A stretch of DNA of 64,000 nucleotides from Lachnospira pectinoschiza (GCF_900103815.1 NZ_FNHZ01000001.1:62001-126000); one strand, 5' to 3'. Shown: positions 8,850 through 18,308, counted from the first letter of the stretch. Notes: generated from the sequence alone by a model not told the origin. Numbers and translations are program-made.

Positions 8850-10043
8850 CTACTTTGTGCATATAAAAATTCCAGATTCCTTGGTGATTTTAAAGCCTGT
8901 TCCCATTTTACTTGTGACAAAGGCCTTGAAATCAGAATACTTATCAAGGAGATATTCATTTTGATTTCCATGACAAGACAAGATATATTCAATAAGTGGT
9001 TCCACGCTGTCAACAAGAAGATAATCATCGTATAGTTTCTTTTCAATTTTATTTTTTTTGAAAAAATGAGACAAAATCTCTTTTCCGTTATCAAGCCCGA
9101 AATTTTCATAAAGCTTGTCAGAGCTTAGTCTTATTCTATTGTCAAAGCTAGTTACTAAATCAGAAATCTCTTTCATATGATTAGAACCATAAGTGCTACA
9201 AACTAGCTTTCCGCCAGGTTTGAGAATACGATATATTTCTGCGAGGGCATTTTTTTTCTTAGCCTTTAAATCTAAGTAGAAGAGCATGTGGTTGGCTATA
9301 ACAAGATCAAAGCTGTTATCCTCATAAGGAATATTTGTAGCGTCGATTTTTTTAAAATGCATTGAAGCAGAAAGGGTTTTCATATTTCTTTTAGCGTCAC
9401 GAAGCATACCATTTGAAAGGTCTGAAATTGTAATATCGGCACCGGCTGGTATCTTTGTGGTGTTGCTTGTCCAAAGAGATCCATTTCCACAACCAAGTTC
9501 AAGTACCTTCATATCTGACTTTATATGACATTGCTTGTATATCCATGGAAACCAACCTTCTTTATTATTCGAATACAGATTGTGTAACTTAATTCTTGCA
9601 GAAATGTTACTAGCATTAATATATTGAGATTTCAAACTTGATTCCATATTGGTTAGGTGAATTAGATTTAGCATATGATCCCAGTTGACTTCGCCCCTAG
9701 AACGTATGGCAGCAGATGTTTCCTTAATGGCCCCGGCTACAAGTTGCATTTGGGCAAGTTTATCTTCAATTAGTCGACTTTGTAATTCTAGGGAATTAAG
9801 AAGAATGTGATAGTCGCTATCTCCGATAGTCATATTTTTAATTTCCTCTAGAGAGAAACCAAGGTATTTTAAAAGTATAATTTGCTGTAATCTTGCAAAA
9901 TCGGCATCTGTGTAAAGCCTCGATCCATTTTCAATACGACTTGGTTTTAATAATCCTTTCTGATCGTAGAAACGAATTGTTCTAGTTGAAACATTGGCCA
10001 TTTTGGCGAATTGTCCTGATGTATAGTAATTTTTATCTTCCAT
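8850..10043 (-). CDS. MerR-family regulator fused to a SAM-dependent methyltransferase
   Basis: About 397 residues, starting at MEDKNYY because GAGGA lies 7 nt upstream (a start 8 codons earlier is less likely). Residues 6-75 form a MerR winged helix-turn-helix (YTSGQFAKMANVSTRTIRFYDQKG, then SRLYTDADFARL and LGFSLEEIK). Residues 80-115 form the usual coiled-coil. From about 175 there is a class I methyltransferase with motif I LELGCGNGSLW (181-191), an acidic strand ITISDLSNGM, FDLVIANHMLFY and ILKPGGKLV. It binds DNA and probably SAM; the methyl acceptor is unknown. It lies just upstream of the rhamnose operon on the same strand, separated by about 190 nt. Confidence 0.85.
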   Translation of the reverse strand: MEDKNYYTSGQFAKMANVSTRTIRFYDQKGLLKPSRIENGSRLYTDADFARLQQIILLKYLGFSLEEIKNMTIGDSDYHILLNSLELQSRLIEDKLAQMQLVAGAIKETSAAIRSRGEVNWDHMLNLIHLTNMESSLKSQYINASNISARIKLHNLYSNNKEGWFPWIYKQCHIKSDMKVLELGCGNGSLWTSNTTKIPAGADITISDLSNGMLRDAKRNMKTLSASMHFKKIDATNIPYEDNSFDLVIANHMLFYLDLKAKKKNALAEIYRILKPGGKLVCSTYGSNHMKEISDLVTSFDNRIRLSSDKLYENFGLDNGKEILSHFFKKNKIEKKLYDDYLLVDSVEPLIEYILSCHGNQNEYLLDKYSDFKAFVTSKMGTGFKITKESGIFICTK

Positions 10044-10104
10044 AATTGTATCCTCGAAAAGTTTCATAAATTATATAAAAATTTTAATTTTAGCTATTTT
10101 TTTT

Positions 10105-10133
10105 AGTATACTACAGTATTAATATTATTACAA
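10105..10133 (-). promoter_or_regulatory. Predicted promoter of the MerR-methyltransferase gene
   Basis: On the minus strand, TTGTAA, a 17-nt spacer and TATACT lie about 60 nt before the start at 10043. A short dyad (ATACTGTAGTAT) overlaps the -10 and could be an operator. Confidence 0.5.
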
Positions 10134-10195
10134 AATTGTATTAAATTTAGCAAAGCAAGCAAGTAGCCTTGGCTATGGCTATAGTACCCGAATAA

Positions 10196-10257
10196 TTGAC
10201 TTATATTCTATAAATGGTAAAATAAATTCGTCTGCTATTTTGTAGGCGAATTTATTT
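10196..10257 (+). promoter_or_regulatory. Promoter and leader hairpin of the polysaccharide export operon
   Basis: TTGACT (10196-10201), a 16-nt spacer and the extended -10 TGGTAAAAT ending at 10223 precede the gtrA-like gene. A 16-bp stem (10220-10235 with 10242-10257, with two G-T pairs) overlaps the -10 and expected start, so most of it would lie at the 5' end of the transcript. After it comes a strong AAGGGG site serving only ATG-GCT-TAA at 10284, a three-codon frame. The real gene starts at 10306 with a weak site. Confidence 0.45.
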
Positions 10258-10305
10258 GTTTATATGTATAGAAAGGGGTTAAGCATGGCTTAACTTAAGT
10301 GAATT

Positions 10306-10776
10306 ATGGCAAAGAAAGATAAGGACATTTTTGATAGAATAATGTCAGCTAAGATTTGGGGACCACTTGGCCCATTTTACTTTAAGAATAAGGAAGTTTT
10401 ACTTTATTTATTATTTGGCGGACTTACAACAGTTGTAAGTATTGCAAGTTATTATGTTGCTTATAAGATTTGCGGAATTAATGTTTTAATAGCGAATATT
10501 ATTTCATGGGTGTTTGCAGTTACATTTGCATATATCACTAATAAAATATGGGTATTTGATTCGGAAACTAAGAATTCTAAGGAAGTCTTAGGAGAGATTT
10601 TTAAGTTTTATACAGGAAGATTGGCAACTCTTGGAGTTGAGGAAGTTATAATTTTAGTTTTTGATACTATGCTTCACTTTAATTCAATGATTGTAAAGCT
10701 AGTAGCACAGATTATTATTATCGTTTTAAATTACATTATTAGTAAGTTGTTCGTATTTAAGAAAAAGGAAGCTTAA
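10306..10776 (+). CDS. GtrA-family membrane protein
   Basis: A 156-residue protein with four membrane spans and the GtrA pattern (LLFGGLTTVVSIASYYVAYK, NIISWVFAVTFAYITNKIWVF, and a C-terminal NYIISKLFVFKKK). GtrA proteins are thought to flip or help move polyprenyl-phosphate sugars across the membrane for side-branch glycosylation. First gene of the 10-24 kb operon. A second GtrA-like gene lies at 31169. Confidence 0.88.
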   Translation: MAKKDKDIFDRIMSAKIWGPLGPFYFKNKEVLLYLLFGGLTTVVSIASYYVAYKICGINVLIANIISWVFAVTFAYITNKIWVFDSETKNSKEVLGEIFKFYTGRLATLGVEEVIILVFDTMLHFNSMIVKLVAQIIIIVLNYIISKLFVFKKKEA

Positions 10777-10804
10777 GATATAGCTTTATCCGGGAGGATT
10801 TTTT

Positions 10805-11923
10805 ATGAAGATAGCAGTAGATGCTAGAACATTAGGGTCGAGACCTAGCGGGGTTGGAATGTATCTTAATGATTTTTTATTGGAACTTATGAAATATCCA
10901 GAATTTGAGTGGGTATTATTAACAGATGTGGCAGAAAGCGACAATATAAAGCATTTTGAAGAGCAGGGAATACCAGTCTTAAAGATGGGTAAATCTACCT
11001 ATAAGAGCGCAGGTGTCTATGCATATTTTAATTGGATAAAAAAGACATTAAATGAAGTCAAGCCAGATATCTTCTGGGAAGTTAATACTAATATTCCAAT
11101 TCGTCCAAGGGGAAACTTTAAGGTAATGATTACTATTCATGACATGTTCCCTATTGATTATGTGGAATACTTTGGAAGGGTTTATAACCTTTACTTTAAG
11201 CATTATTTAAAGAAAACTTTGAAATTTACGGACATGATTTTGTATAACTCAGAGCAGACAAGAAAGACTACTGAGAAGAATTTCCCAGAGGCTAGAAAAA
11301 TTGCCTGCTGTAATGGTTATATAATTTCTAATCCACTAAAGAAGAAACCAGTTATAAAGGATGAAGGATATTTCCTTTATGTTGGTAATATGGAGAAGCG
11401 AAAGGGCGTAGATCTCTTACTTAAGAGTTATGTTAGATACAGAGAAAAGGGCGGTAAAAAGCCTCTTATTCTTGCAGGAAAGATGCAAGAAGCAGATATT
11501 AACGACCTTCTTAATGAGTGTATGAGTAAGGTGGATGGCATAACTTACCTTAACTATGTAAAGCCTGATAAGAAAGAGGAATTATATAGCAAATGTAGTT
11601 GCTACCTCTTCCCATCTAAGGCCGAGGGTTTTGGTATGCCGGTACTTGAATTAATGAAGTTTAACAAGCCTATTATTGTAAGTAATCTTAGTATTTTTGA
11701 TGAAATCGTGGGAGATTGCATTAATAGATTTGATATACATACTAGCGAACAGGGCCAGATTGAGAACCTTTCAGAGGCAATGTGTGACTACAATATGATA
11801 GTTGATACTAGAGAATATAAAAAGGTTCTTGCTAGATACTCGCCAGATAAGCTAGGCTTGGTGGTATCTGAGTTTATTGAGATTTGTACAGGTATGGTTA
11901 AGATTACAGATGCTAGGAAATAA
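10805..11923 (+). CDS. GT4-family glycosyltransferase
   Basis: A 372-residue cytoplasmic glycosyltransferase with the GT-B fold. The ribosome site GGGAGG lies just before the start. An N-terminal DARTLGSRPSGVGMYL glycine loop, a middle FLYVGNMEKRKGVDLLLKSY, and the C-terminal donor-binding FPSKAEGFGMPVLELM (EGFG plus acidic residue) identify the family. It probably adds a sugar from a nucleotide donor to the growing chain. 28 nt after gtrA. Linkage and sugar cannot be read from sequence. Confidence 0.9.
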   Translation: MKIAVDARTLGSRPSGVGMYLNDFLLELMKYPEFEWVLLTDVAESDNIKHFEEQGIPVLKMGKSTYKSAGVYAYFNWIKKTLNEVKPDIFWEVNTNIPIRPRGNFKVMITIHDMFPIDYVEYFGRVYNLYFKHYLKKTLKFTDMILYNSEQTRKTTEKNFPEARKIACCNGYIISNPLKKKPVIKDEGYFLYVGNMEKRKGVDLLLKSYVRYREKGGKKPLILAGKMQEADINDLLNECMSKVDGITYLNYVKPDKKEELYSKCSCYLFPSKAEGFGMPVLELMKFNKPIIVSNLSIFDEIVGDCINRFDIHTSEQGQIENLSEAMCDYNMIVDTREYKKVLARYSPDKLGLVVSEFIEICTGMVKITDARK

Positions 11924-11960
11924 TAAGTAATGAATTGATAATAAACAGCAGGAGAGAGAT

Positions 11961-13382
11961 ATGAGCTTAGAAAGTATAATTTTAAAACTTGGAGAAGGCC
12001 TTCGACCGGTTATTACTAAGGTCGTTCCAATGAAGCTTTTAAGCAGAATGAAGGCATCGGTTGTTAATAAAGCTAGTGCCAATGTGGCAGCAGAAGGCTT
12101 CTTGCCTTATGAGCCTAAGAGCTTTCCTTATGGCGTTAATTTAGTTGGTAATATTAAAGGGGATAATGGCCTTGGTCAGAGCGCAAGAATTGCAGCAAAG
12201 CTATTAAAGACTGGGGATGTACCATATGTCATTAGAGATTTCTTCGTTCCACCAGGGGGCTCAAGAACTAATACAGAATATGCCAGCGAAGTAATTAATG
12301 AGGACGGCAAGAACGGCGGTAAGGTAAGCCAAGATCAGATGCCTTATGGAATTAATTTAATAGATGTCAACGCTTCAGAATTTACCCTTGCCTATATGAA
12401 CATGGGTAAAGAGATGTGGGATAGACACTATAATATCGGCTTTTGGGCTTGGGAAGTGGAAGATTTTCCAGAGGAATGGTTGCCAGCCTTTAACCTAGTG
12501 GATGAAGTTTGGACACCTTCAGAATTTGTTTCAAATGTCCTTAGAAAATATACTGACAAGCCGGTTATGACAGTGCCTCATTGTATAGAGTTAAAGACAG
12601 ATAGTAACTGCGATAGAAAGTATTTTGGCCTACCAGAGGATAAGTTCTTATTTATGGTAAGTTTTTCTAGCGGTAGCGTAATGGAACGTAAGAATCCGTT
12701 AGCCGCTATCAAAGCCTTTAAAGAAGCATTTTTATTAAATTCAAAGGAGTCTTTGGAAAATGTATCTTCTGACGGGGTGGGTAACATTATCGACTCTCAG
12801 ATTCGTGAGGCCATTAAGGAAGGTACTGTTCTTGGTGGAAAGAAGTCAGGTTACAACGGCGTTGGCCTTGTAATCAAGATTAGCGAGCCAGAGTTATCCG
12901 AGAAAGACGCAGATATTCTCGCTTCCATCCTTACTCCTGAGGAGCAGGAAAATGTATATATCATCAAGGGTACTTCCGGCAAGGAAGAGATGAATTCCCT
13001 TGTAGAATGCGTGGATGCTTATGTTTCCCTTCATAGAGCTGAAGGCTTTGGCCTTGTAATGGGAGAGGCAATGTATCTTGGAACTCCTTGTATTGCCACA
13101 AATTGGTCAGGAAACGTTGAATTTATGAATCCTAGCGTGGCTTGTATGGTAGATGCTAAGCTAATCGAATTGGATAGGGACCTTGATCCTTTTAAGAAGG
13201 GCTACAAGTGGGCAGATGCCAATGTTTCAACGGCAGCAGCTTACATGAAGAAGTTGGTCTATGACAAGGACTACTACGATAGAATTAAGAAGGGCGCTTA
13301 TGAGTACGCAAGAACTCATTTGGCTTATGAAAATGTAGCTAAGAAGGTTAAGGGAAGATTGGACGAGATAAGCAAGGAATAA
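11961..13382 (+). CDS. GT4-family glycosyltransferase
   Basis: A 473-residue GT-B glycosyltransferase with AGGAG upstream of its ATG. After about 55 residues it reads YGVNLVGNIKGDNGLGQSAR, the acceptor-side loop of a GT4 subgroup common in capsule loci. The donor site is HRAEGFGLVMGEAMYLGTPCIATNWSGN. The region of roughly residues 240-310, between the first GT strand and the EGFG site, is longer than usual. It is co-transcribed with its neighbours and likely elongates the exported polymer. Confidence 0.88.
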   Translation: MSLESIILKLGEGLRPVITKVVPMKLLSRMKASVVNKASANVAAEGFLPYEPKSFPYGVNLVGNIKGDNGLGQSARIAAKLLKTGDVPYVIRDFFVPPGGSRTNTEYASEVINEDGKNGGKVSQDQMPYGINLIDVNASEFTLAYMNMGKEMWDRHYNIGFWAWEVEDFPEEWLPAFNLVDEVWTPSEFVSNVLRKYTDKPVMTVPHCIELKTDSNCDRKYFGLPEDKFLFMVSFSSGSVMERKNPLAAIKAFKEAFLLNSKESLENVSSDGVGNIIDSQIREAIKEGTVLGGKKSGYNGVGLVIKISEPELSEKDADILASILTPEEQENVYIIKGTSGKEEMNSLVECVDAYVSLHRAEGFGLVMGEAMYLGTPCIATNWSGNVEFMNPSVACMVDAKLIELDRDLDPFKKGYKWADANVSTAAAYMKKLVYDKDYYDRIKKGAYEYARTHLAYENVAKKVKGRLDEISKE

Positions 13383-13392
13383 GGCGAATATT

Positions 13393-14481
13393 ATGGATGT
13401 TAATAAAAAGACTAAGATTATGGCCTATATAAGAAGTGTAATTTTTATTTTAGGATTAATTGTATTAGTGAAAGTTTCAGACCTTGTATTTGCAAGAGAT
13501 GGTTATGTAAACTATATTCTCAAGGTTTTAAATAAGGGATATGAAGTTAGTGAAGATGGTCAGGTGACTACTAGTAGCAAAGGCTATGATTTAATAATCC
13601 TAGGGGCTAGTCATGGTAGATCTGCCATTGATCCGGAATATATAGATGAGACACTAGGAACTAATAGTTTAAATCTATCTATTCCTGGCGAAACGGTTAA
13701 GGACTCTTATTATCTGCTTATGGAAGCTACAAGAAATAATGATATTAAGACAGTTATATTAGATGTGGATTATCAATATTATCTTGGAGATAATAGCGAG
13801 GGTTACTTTGAAGAGGCTTTTATTTATAACCAATATTCGTGGCTTAGTAGCACAAAGTGGAAGTATCTACTAGATAATATGAATGAATTAGATTTTAGAA
13901 ATGCTATCTCAAAAAGAGATGTTTACACCCATTCTTTGACAGATATGAAAAGAAATGTCAGTCAGAAATTTTCAAAAGACTATTTAACTTCTAACATCTA
14001 TAAATTAGAAGTTGAAGATTGTGGTGGATATTATATTGGTAAGGGCTTCTTTTATAGAAATCAAGAAGATTGCTTTTATAATGGATATTGTGATAAGAAT
14101 GCCTTGTGTGCAGATAGCGAAATAGATGCTACACCGCGTAAGTACTTTGAAAAGATTAAGAAATATTGTGATGAACATGGCATTGAATTAATCTGTGAGA
14201 CAGCACCTATTACACCAACTTCTTATGAGGAGTTAAATGTTAGTCTTATTCATGAGAAGATGTCCGATTTTTTCAATAGCTACGGAGTAACCTATATTGA
14301 TTATAATATGGCATCTTTTGATTTGTTAGATAGAAATCAGGAAGATTATGTTGATGCGGAAGGCCATATGTGCGGAGAATTAGCAGAAAAGTTCTCTAAA
14401 TTATTAGCCCAAAATCTACAGGATATTAAGCAAGAGGGCGTTGATTTAGTCCTAAATAAAGTATATGGTGAGGCGCAGTAA
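13393..14481 (+). CDS. SGNH-hydrolase-like, DltD-like membrane-anchored protein
   Basis: A 362-residue protein with one N-terminal membrane span (about residues 9-30) and an extracellular domain. The block-I motif reads ILGASHGRSAIDP (a putative catalytic Ser in GAS), and near the C-terminus DAEGHMCGELA offers the His of block V. Such proteins accompany MBOAT acyltransferases in DltB/DltD and AlgI/AlgJ pairs and assist transfer of acyl groups to surface polymer. It lies 1 nt before the MBOAT gene, so coupling is tight. The group transferred is unknown. Confidence 0.75.
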   Translation: MDVNKKTKIMAYIRSVIFILGLIVLVKVSDLVFARDGYVNYILKVLNKGYEVSEDGQVTTSSKGYDLIILGASHGRSAIDPEYIDETLGTNSLNLSIPGETVKDSYYLLMEATRNNDIKTVILDVDYQYYLGDNSEGYFEEAFIYNQYSWLSSTKWKYLLDNMNELDFRNAISKRDVYTHSLTDMKRNVSQKFSKDYLTSNIYKLEVEDCGGYYIGKGFFYRNQEDCFYNGYCDKNALCADSEIDATPRKYFEKIKKYCDEHGIELICETAPITPTSYEELNVSLIHEKMSDFFNSYGVTYIDYNMASFDLLDRNQEDYVDAEGHMCGELAEKFSKLLAQNLQDIKQEGVDLVLNKVYGEAQ

Positions 14482-14482
14482 T

Positions 14483-16067
14483 ATGTCTTTTTTAAATGTT
14501 TCGTTTTTTGTATTTTTAATAGTAGGAGCAATTATATATTATATAATTCCAAAGAAGTTACAGTGGGTTTGGCTACTCGTATTAAGCTTTATTTATTACT
14601 TTAGCTTTAGTATAAAATGTAGCTTAGCTCTTGTATATGTAACTACAATTGTTTATTTTGCAGGTCTTTTTATTGCAAAATTAGAGCAAGATAGGAAAAT
14701 TGTTCAAAATTTTGAGGGGGGGGGTAAAACTTTCCAAAGAGGATAAAAAGATAATTAAGAAAAAATTTGTCAGAAAGAAGAAGATGGTTGTGGCAGTTGC
14801 CCTTCTTTTTGCATTTGGTTTGTTAGCCGTTATTAAATACTCTGATTTTGCTATTACAAACTTTAATAGAGTGTTTTCTACAGGCTTTAAAAGCCCGAGC
14901 TTTGTGCTACCTCTTGGTTTATCCTTCTTTACATTTCAGGCAGTTAGCTATGTAATAGATGTTTACCAAGGAAAATGTAGCGCAGAAACAAACTACTTTA
15001 AGATGCTCCTATTCGTATCTTTCTTCCCTCAGATTATGCAGGGTCCTATTGGAAGATATGATCACTTTGTGGAAGGCGGCTTATTTAGTGAGCATAAGTG
15101 GGACTTAAAAAGAACCCAGTTCGGTATTCAAAGAATCGGCTGGGGTTTATTTAAGAAGCTAGTCCTTGCAGATAGAGCAGGAGTTGTGGTTTCAACAGTT
15201 ACTGCCAATGTAGCTGCTTATGGCGGCTTTACTAACGTTATTACATTACTTATGTATTCAATTCAGTTATACATGGATTTCTCAGGCGGTATCGACATTG
15301 TTATAGGTGCTGCACAAATCTTTGGTGTAACTATGGATGAGAACTTTAGACAGCCTTACTTTAGTAAGTCTATTGGTGAGTTCTGGAGAAGATGGCATAT
15401 AACACTTGGTGCTTGGATGAAGGATTACATTTTCTATCCCTTCTCTTTAACTAAGGCGATGAACAACTTAGGAAAGTGGGGAAGAAAGCACTTTGGTAAA
15501 CACTTTGGAACAGTTATTCCAATTTGTATTGCTAATCTACTTATCTTCTTTATTGTCGGGGTTTGGCATGGCGCTGAGTGGAGATACATCTGCTATGGTG
15601 TTTATAATGGTATGATTATTGCAGTTAGTGCAGCTCTTAAGCCTTACTTTAAGAAGGGCTTAGAAGTGTGTCATATTGATGCTAAGGGTAAGTTTTGGAG
15701 CGTGGTCTCTATAATTAGAACTTTCATCTTAGTAAATATCGGCTGGATCTTTGATATATGTGCTGGTGGAATGGGTGATTGCGTTACATTTTTCAAGGGG
15801 TTATTTAGTAATTACAGCTTAGAGCAGTTATCAACAGGTTACATTACAAGTTTTGGCTTGGCTATGTATGACTATGCTATACTAGTAGCTGGTTGCCTTG
15901 TGGTGCTTTTGGTGAGTGTCCTTAAGGAAAGAGGAATTGTTATAAGAGAAGCTCTTGGAACTAAACCTTTAGTTGTTAGATGGGCAGTGTATTATATGGT
16001 TTTTGCATGTATACTGGTGCTCGGTTATATTGGTAAGAGTGGTGGATTTATGTATGCTTTATTTTAG
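14483..16067 (+). pseudogene. MBOAT O-acyltransferase (DltB/AlgI-like), frameshifted at a G9 tract
   Basis: The gene starts at ATG 14483 (GTGAGG 10 nt upstream) and runs in one frame for about 77 codons with two or three membrane spans. It then meets nine G at 14716-14724 and stops soon after at 14744-14746. The remaining roughly 450 codons continue in the +1 frame from the same tract (reading GGVKLSKEDKK). They carry the family hallmarks LPLGLSFFTFQAVSYVIDVY, SFFPQIMQGPIGRYDHF, YFSKSIGEFWRRWHITLGAWMKDYIFYP and the catalytic-His motif VGVWHGAEW. Eight G, or eleven, would restore a protein of about 527 residues, close to its 563-residue paralogue at 46281. It may be a phase-variable gene in the OFF state, a true lesion, or a sequencing error; the rest of the coding sequence is intact. 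A TTG-initiated second half starting near 14700 is also possible. Confidence 0.85.
14716..14724 (+). repeat. G9 homopolymer tract inside the MBOAT gene
   Basis: Nine consecutive G in an AT-rich gene, exactly where the reading frame changes. Tracts of this type slip during replication and drive phase variation of surface genes in other bacteria. Confidence 0.95.
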
Positions 16068-16185
16068 AATAGTTGATTAATAGGTTTACTAGTGGTAATA
16101 TTAGTCGGCAATTAACAATGGTAATTAAAGCTATATTGTGATAAAATAAATTGAATTTTGCAATTTTATAATTTAGGAGGAAGTT

Positions 16186-16962
16186 GTGAAACAGTTAGTA
16201 GAGATATATGATTATCGTCAAATGATTATTAGTTTAGTTAGAAAGGATTTAAGAGGAAGATATAAGGGTTCTATATTGGGATTCTTTTGGACATTCCTTA
16301 ATCCATTATTACAGTTATGTGTATTCACATTAGTTTTCTCAGTTATTATGAAAGCTAGTTATGAACAGTATTATTTATTTTTATTCGTAGCCCTTGTTCC
16401 ATGGATGTTCTTCGCATCTAGTGTTCAGGACGGATCAACAAGTATCTTAAGAGATAAAGATATGGTTAAGAAGATATACTTTCCAAGAGAGGTATTACCT
16501 ATTGCTACTGTTACAAGTGGCTTTATCAATATGCTTCTTACATTTATCGTAATCTTTATAGTACTTATCTTTAGTGGTAGAGGCATTAATTTTTTAGCTC
16601 TATTATGTTTACCAGTTGTTATGATTGTACAATATGTATTATGTTTAGGAATTGCATTGATTGTTGCATCTCTTACAGTTTATCTAAGAGATTTACAGTA
16701 TATTTTGGGTATCTTTACAATGGCATTACAGTATATGACTCCTGTTATGTATGGTAGTGATATGGTTCCAGATTGGGCTTTACCAATTTTTAACTTAAAC
16801 CCATTAACACCTATCATTGCTATTTATAGACAGATTCTTTACTATAAGCAGGTTCCAGGACTTAGCAGCTTAGTAGAGGCATTTGTTGTAGGTATTATAT
16901 TTATTATTATTGGTGAATTTTTATTTAAGAAGCTTCAGAAGGGATTTGCGGAGAACTTCTAA
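16186..16962 (+). CDS. ABC-2 polysaccharide exporter permease (Wzm/TagG-like)
   Basis: A 258-residue membrane protein starting at GTG with AGGAGG upstream. Six membrane spans and the family motifs DLRGRYKGSILGFFWTFLNPLLQL, VPWMFFASSVQDGSTSI and LNPLTPIIAIYRQI are seen. It forms the channel of an ABC exporter for undecaprenyl-linked glycan or teichoic acid, with the ATPase encoded next. Its place in the cluster shows the polymer is finished inside the cell and then exported. Confidence 0.93.
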   Translation: MKQLVEIYDYRQMIISLVRKDLRGRYKGSILGFFWTFLNPLLQLCVFTLVFSVIMKASYEQYYLFLFVALVPWMFFASSVQDGSTSILRDKDMVKKIYFPREVLPIATVTSGFINMLLTFIVIFIVLIFSGRGINFLALLCLPVVMIVQYVLCLGIALIVASLTVYLRDLQYILGIFTMALQYMTPVMYGSDMVPDWALPIFNLNPLTPIIAIYRQILYYKQVPGLSSLVEAFVVGIIFIIIGEFLFKKLQKGFAENF

Positions 16963-17004
16963 TATATAGAAAGAGAAGTAAAAGCTTAAAAGAAGAGGTT
17001 AATT

Positions 17005-18297
17005 ATGGTAGATAGAGAAAATGCAATTGAGGTTAGACATATAACCAAGATGTTTAGAGTTTATTATGATAAGGGAACAGAACTTAAGGATAAGGTTTTA
17101 TTCTCTAAGAGAAATAAGTATGAGAACCGTAAGGTCTTAGATGATATTAGTTTCTCAGTAAAAAGAGGTGAAGCAATCGGTTTAGTTGGTAAGAACGGTT
17201 GTGGTAAGAGTACAACTCTTAAGATGTTAACAAGAATTATATACCCTAATTCAGGTGAAATTGAGATGAACGGACGTGTTTCATCTCTTATTGAGCTTGG
17301 TGCAGGTTTCCATCCTGATATGAGCGGTAGAGAGAATATCTATACTAATGCAGCTATCTTTGGTTTAACAAAGAAGGAAATTGATGCTAGACTTGAGGAT
17401 ATTATTGCCTTTTCTGAATTAGAGGAATATATAGATAACCCTGTAAGAACTTATTCTTCAGGTATGTATACTAGATTAGCTTTCTCAGTAGCTATTAATG
17501 TAGATGCTGATATCTTACTTATTGATGAAATCTTAGCTGTTGGTGATGCAAATTTCCAGGCTAAGTGCTTTAATAAGCTTCGTGAAATTAAGGCTAATGG
17601 TACTACAATTGTTATCGTATCTCATTCTCTAGGTCAGATTGAGCAGATCTGCGATCGCTCAATTTGGATTAAGAATGGTAAGATTGCGGCAGAGGGAATT
17701 CCAAAGAACGTTCATATGGAATATCTTGATTACATGAATGAAGAGCGAATTGAACAGGAAGAAAAAGAGAGAGTTCGTCTTCAGAGACAAGAAATGAAGG
17801 AACGTATCGAAAGAGAAGAAAAAGAACGAATTGAAAAGGAAAACGAGAAGAAGCGTAAGCGTTACGGCTCTGGAGATGCTAAGTTTACTAATGTAAGAAT
17901 ATTAGATAAAGATGGCAATCCACAGACAACATTTAGAACAGGTGACGAGATGACGCTTGATTTAGATTACGAAGTTTACAAGAAGGTCGTTGATGGAGTA
18001 TTCGGTTTTGGTGTATTTAGAAATGATGGACTATGGGTATACGGAACTAATACAAGAATCGATCGTTTTGATAACTTTGATATAGAGGAGAATGGAAATT
18101 ATAAGGTGAAGTTAAGTGATATTTCTCTTATTCCAGGACAGTATTGGGTGGATGTTACTATTGAATGGGGAGATGGTCATCCAGTGGATTACTTCAAGGA
18201 AGCCTTAAGGTTTGAAGTAGTATCTAATATTGGCGATACAGGAGTATATAGAATGCCGCATGATTGGAAACTTACAATTCCAGTAACTAATAAGTAA
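17005..18297 (+). CDS. ABC polysaccharide exporter ATPase with Wzt-type C-terminal domain
   Basis: A 430-residue ATPase partner of the preceding permease. Walker A VGKNGCGKST (about 61-70), the signature YSSGMYTRLAF and Walker B DADILLIDEILAVGD are intact. After residue 245 comes a highly charged Glu/Arg/Lys stretch of about 45 residues that should form a long helix. A beta-rich domain (about 288-430) then resembles the glycan-binding Wzt C-terminal domain, which in O-antigen exporters recognises the non-reducing end cap of the chain. The presence of that domain suggests a capped, length-controlled polymer. Confidence 0.92.
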   Translation: MVDRENAIEVRHITKMFRVYYDKGTELKDKVLFSKRNKYENRKVLDDISFSVKRGEAIGLVGKNGCGKSTTLKMLTRIIYPNSGEIEMNGRVSSLIELGAGFHPDMSGRENIYTNAAIFGLTKKEIDARLEDIIAFSELEEYIDNPVRTYSSGMYTRLAFSVAINVDADILLIDEILAVGDANFQAKCFNKLREIKANGTTIVIVSHSLGQIEQICDRSIWIKNGKIAAEGIPKNVHMEYLDYMNEERIEQEEKERVRLQRQEMKERIEREEKERIEKENEKKRKRYGSGDAKFTNVRILDKDGNPQTTFRTGDEMTLDLDYEVYKKVVDGVFGFGVFRNDGLWVYGTNTRIDRFDNFDIEENGNYKVKLSDISLIPGQYWVDVTIEWGDGHPVDYFKEALRFEVVSNIGDTGVYRMPHDWKLTIPVTNK

Positions 18298-18308
18298 GGA
18301 GATGTTAT

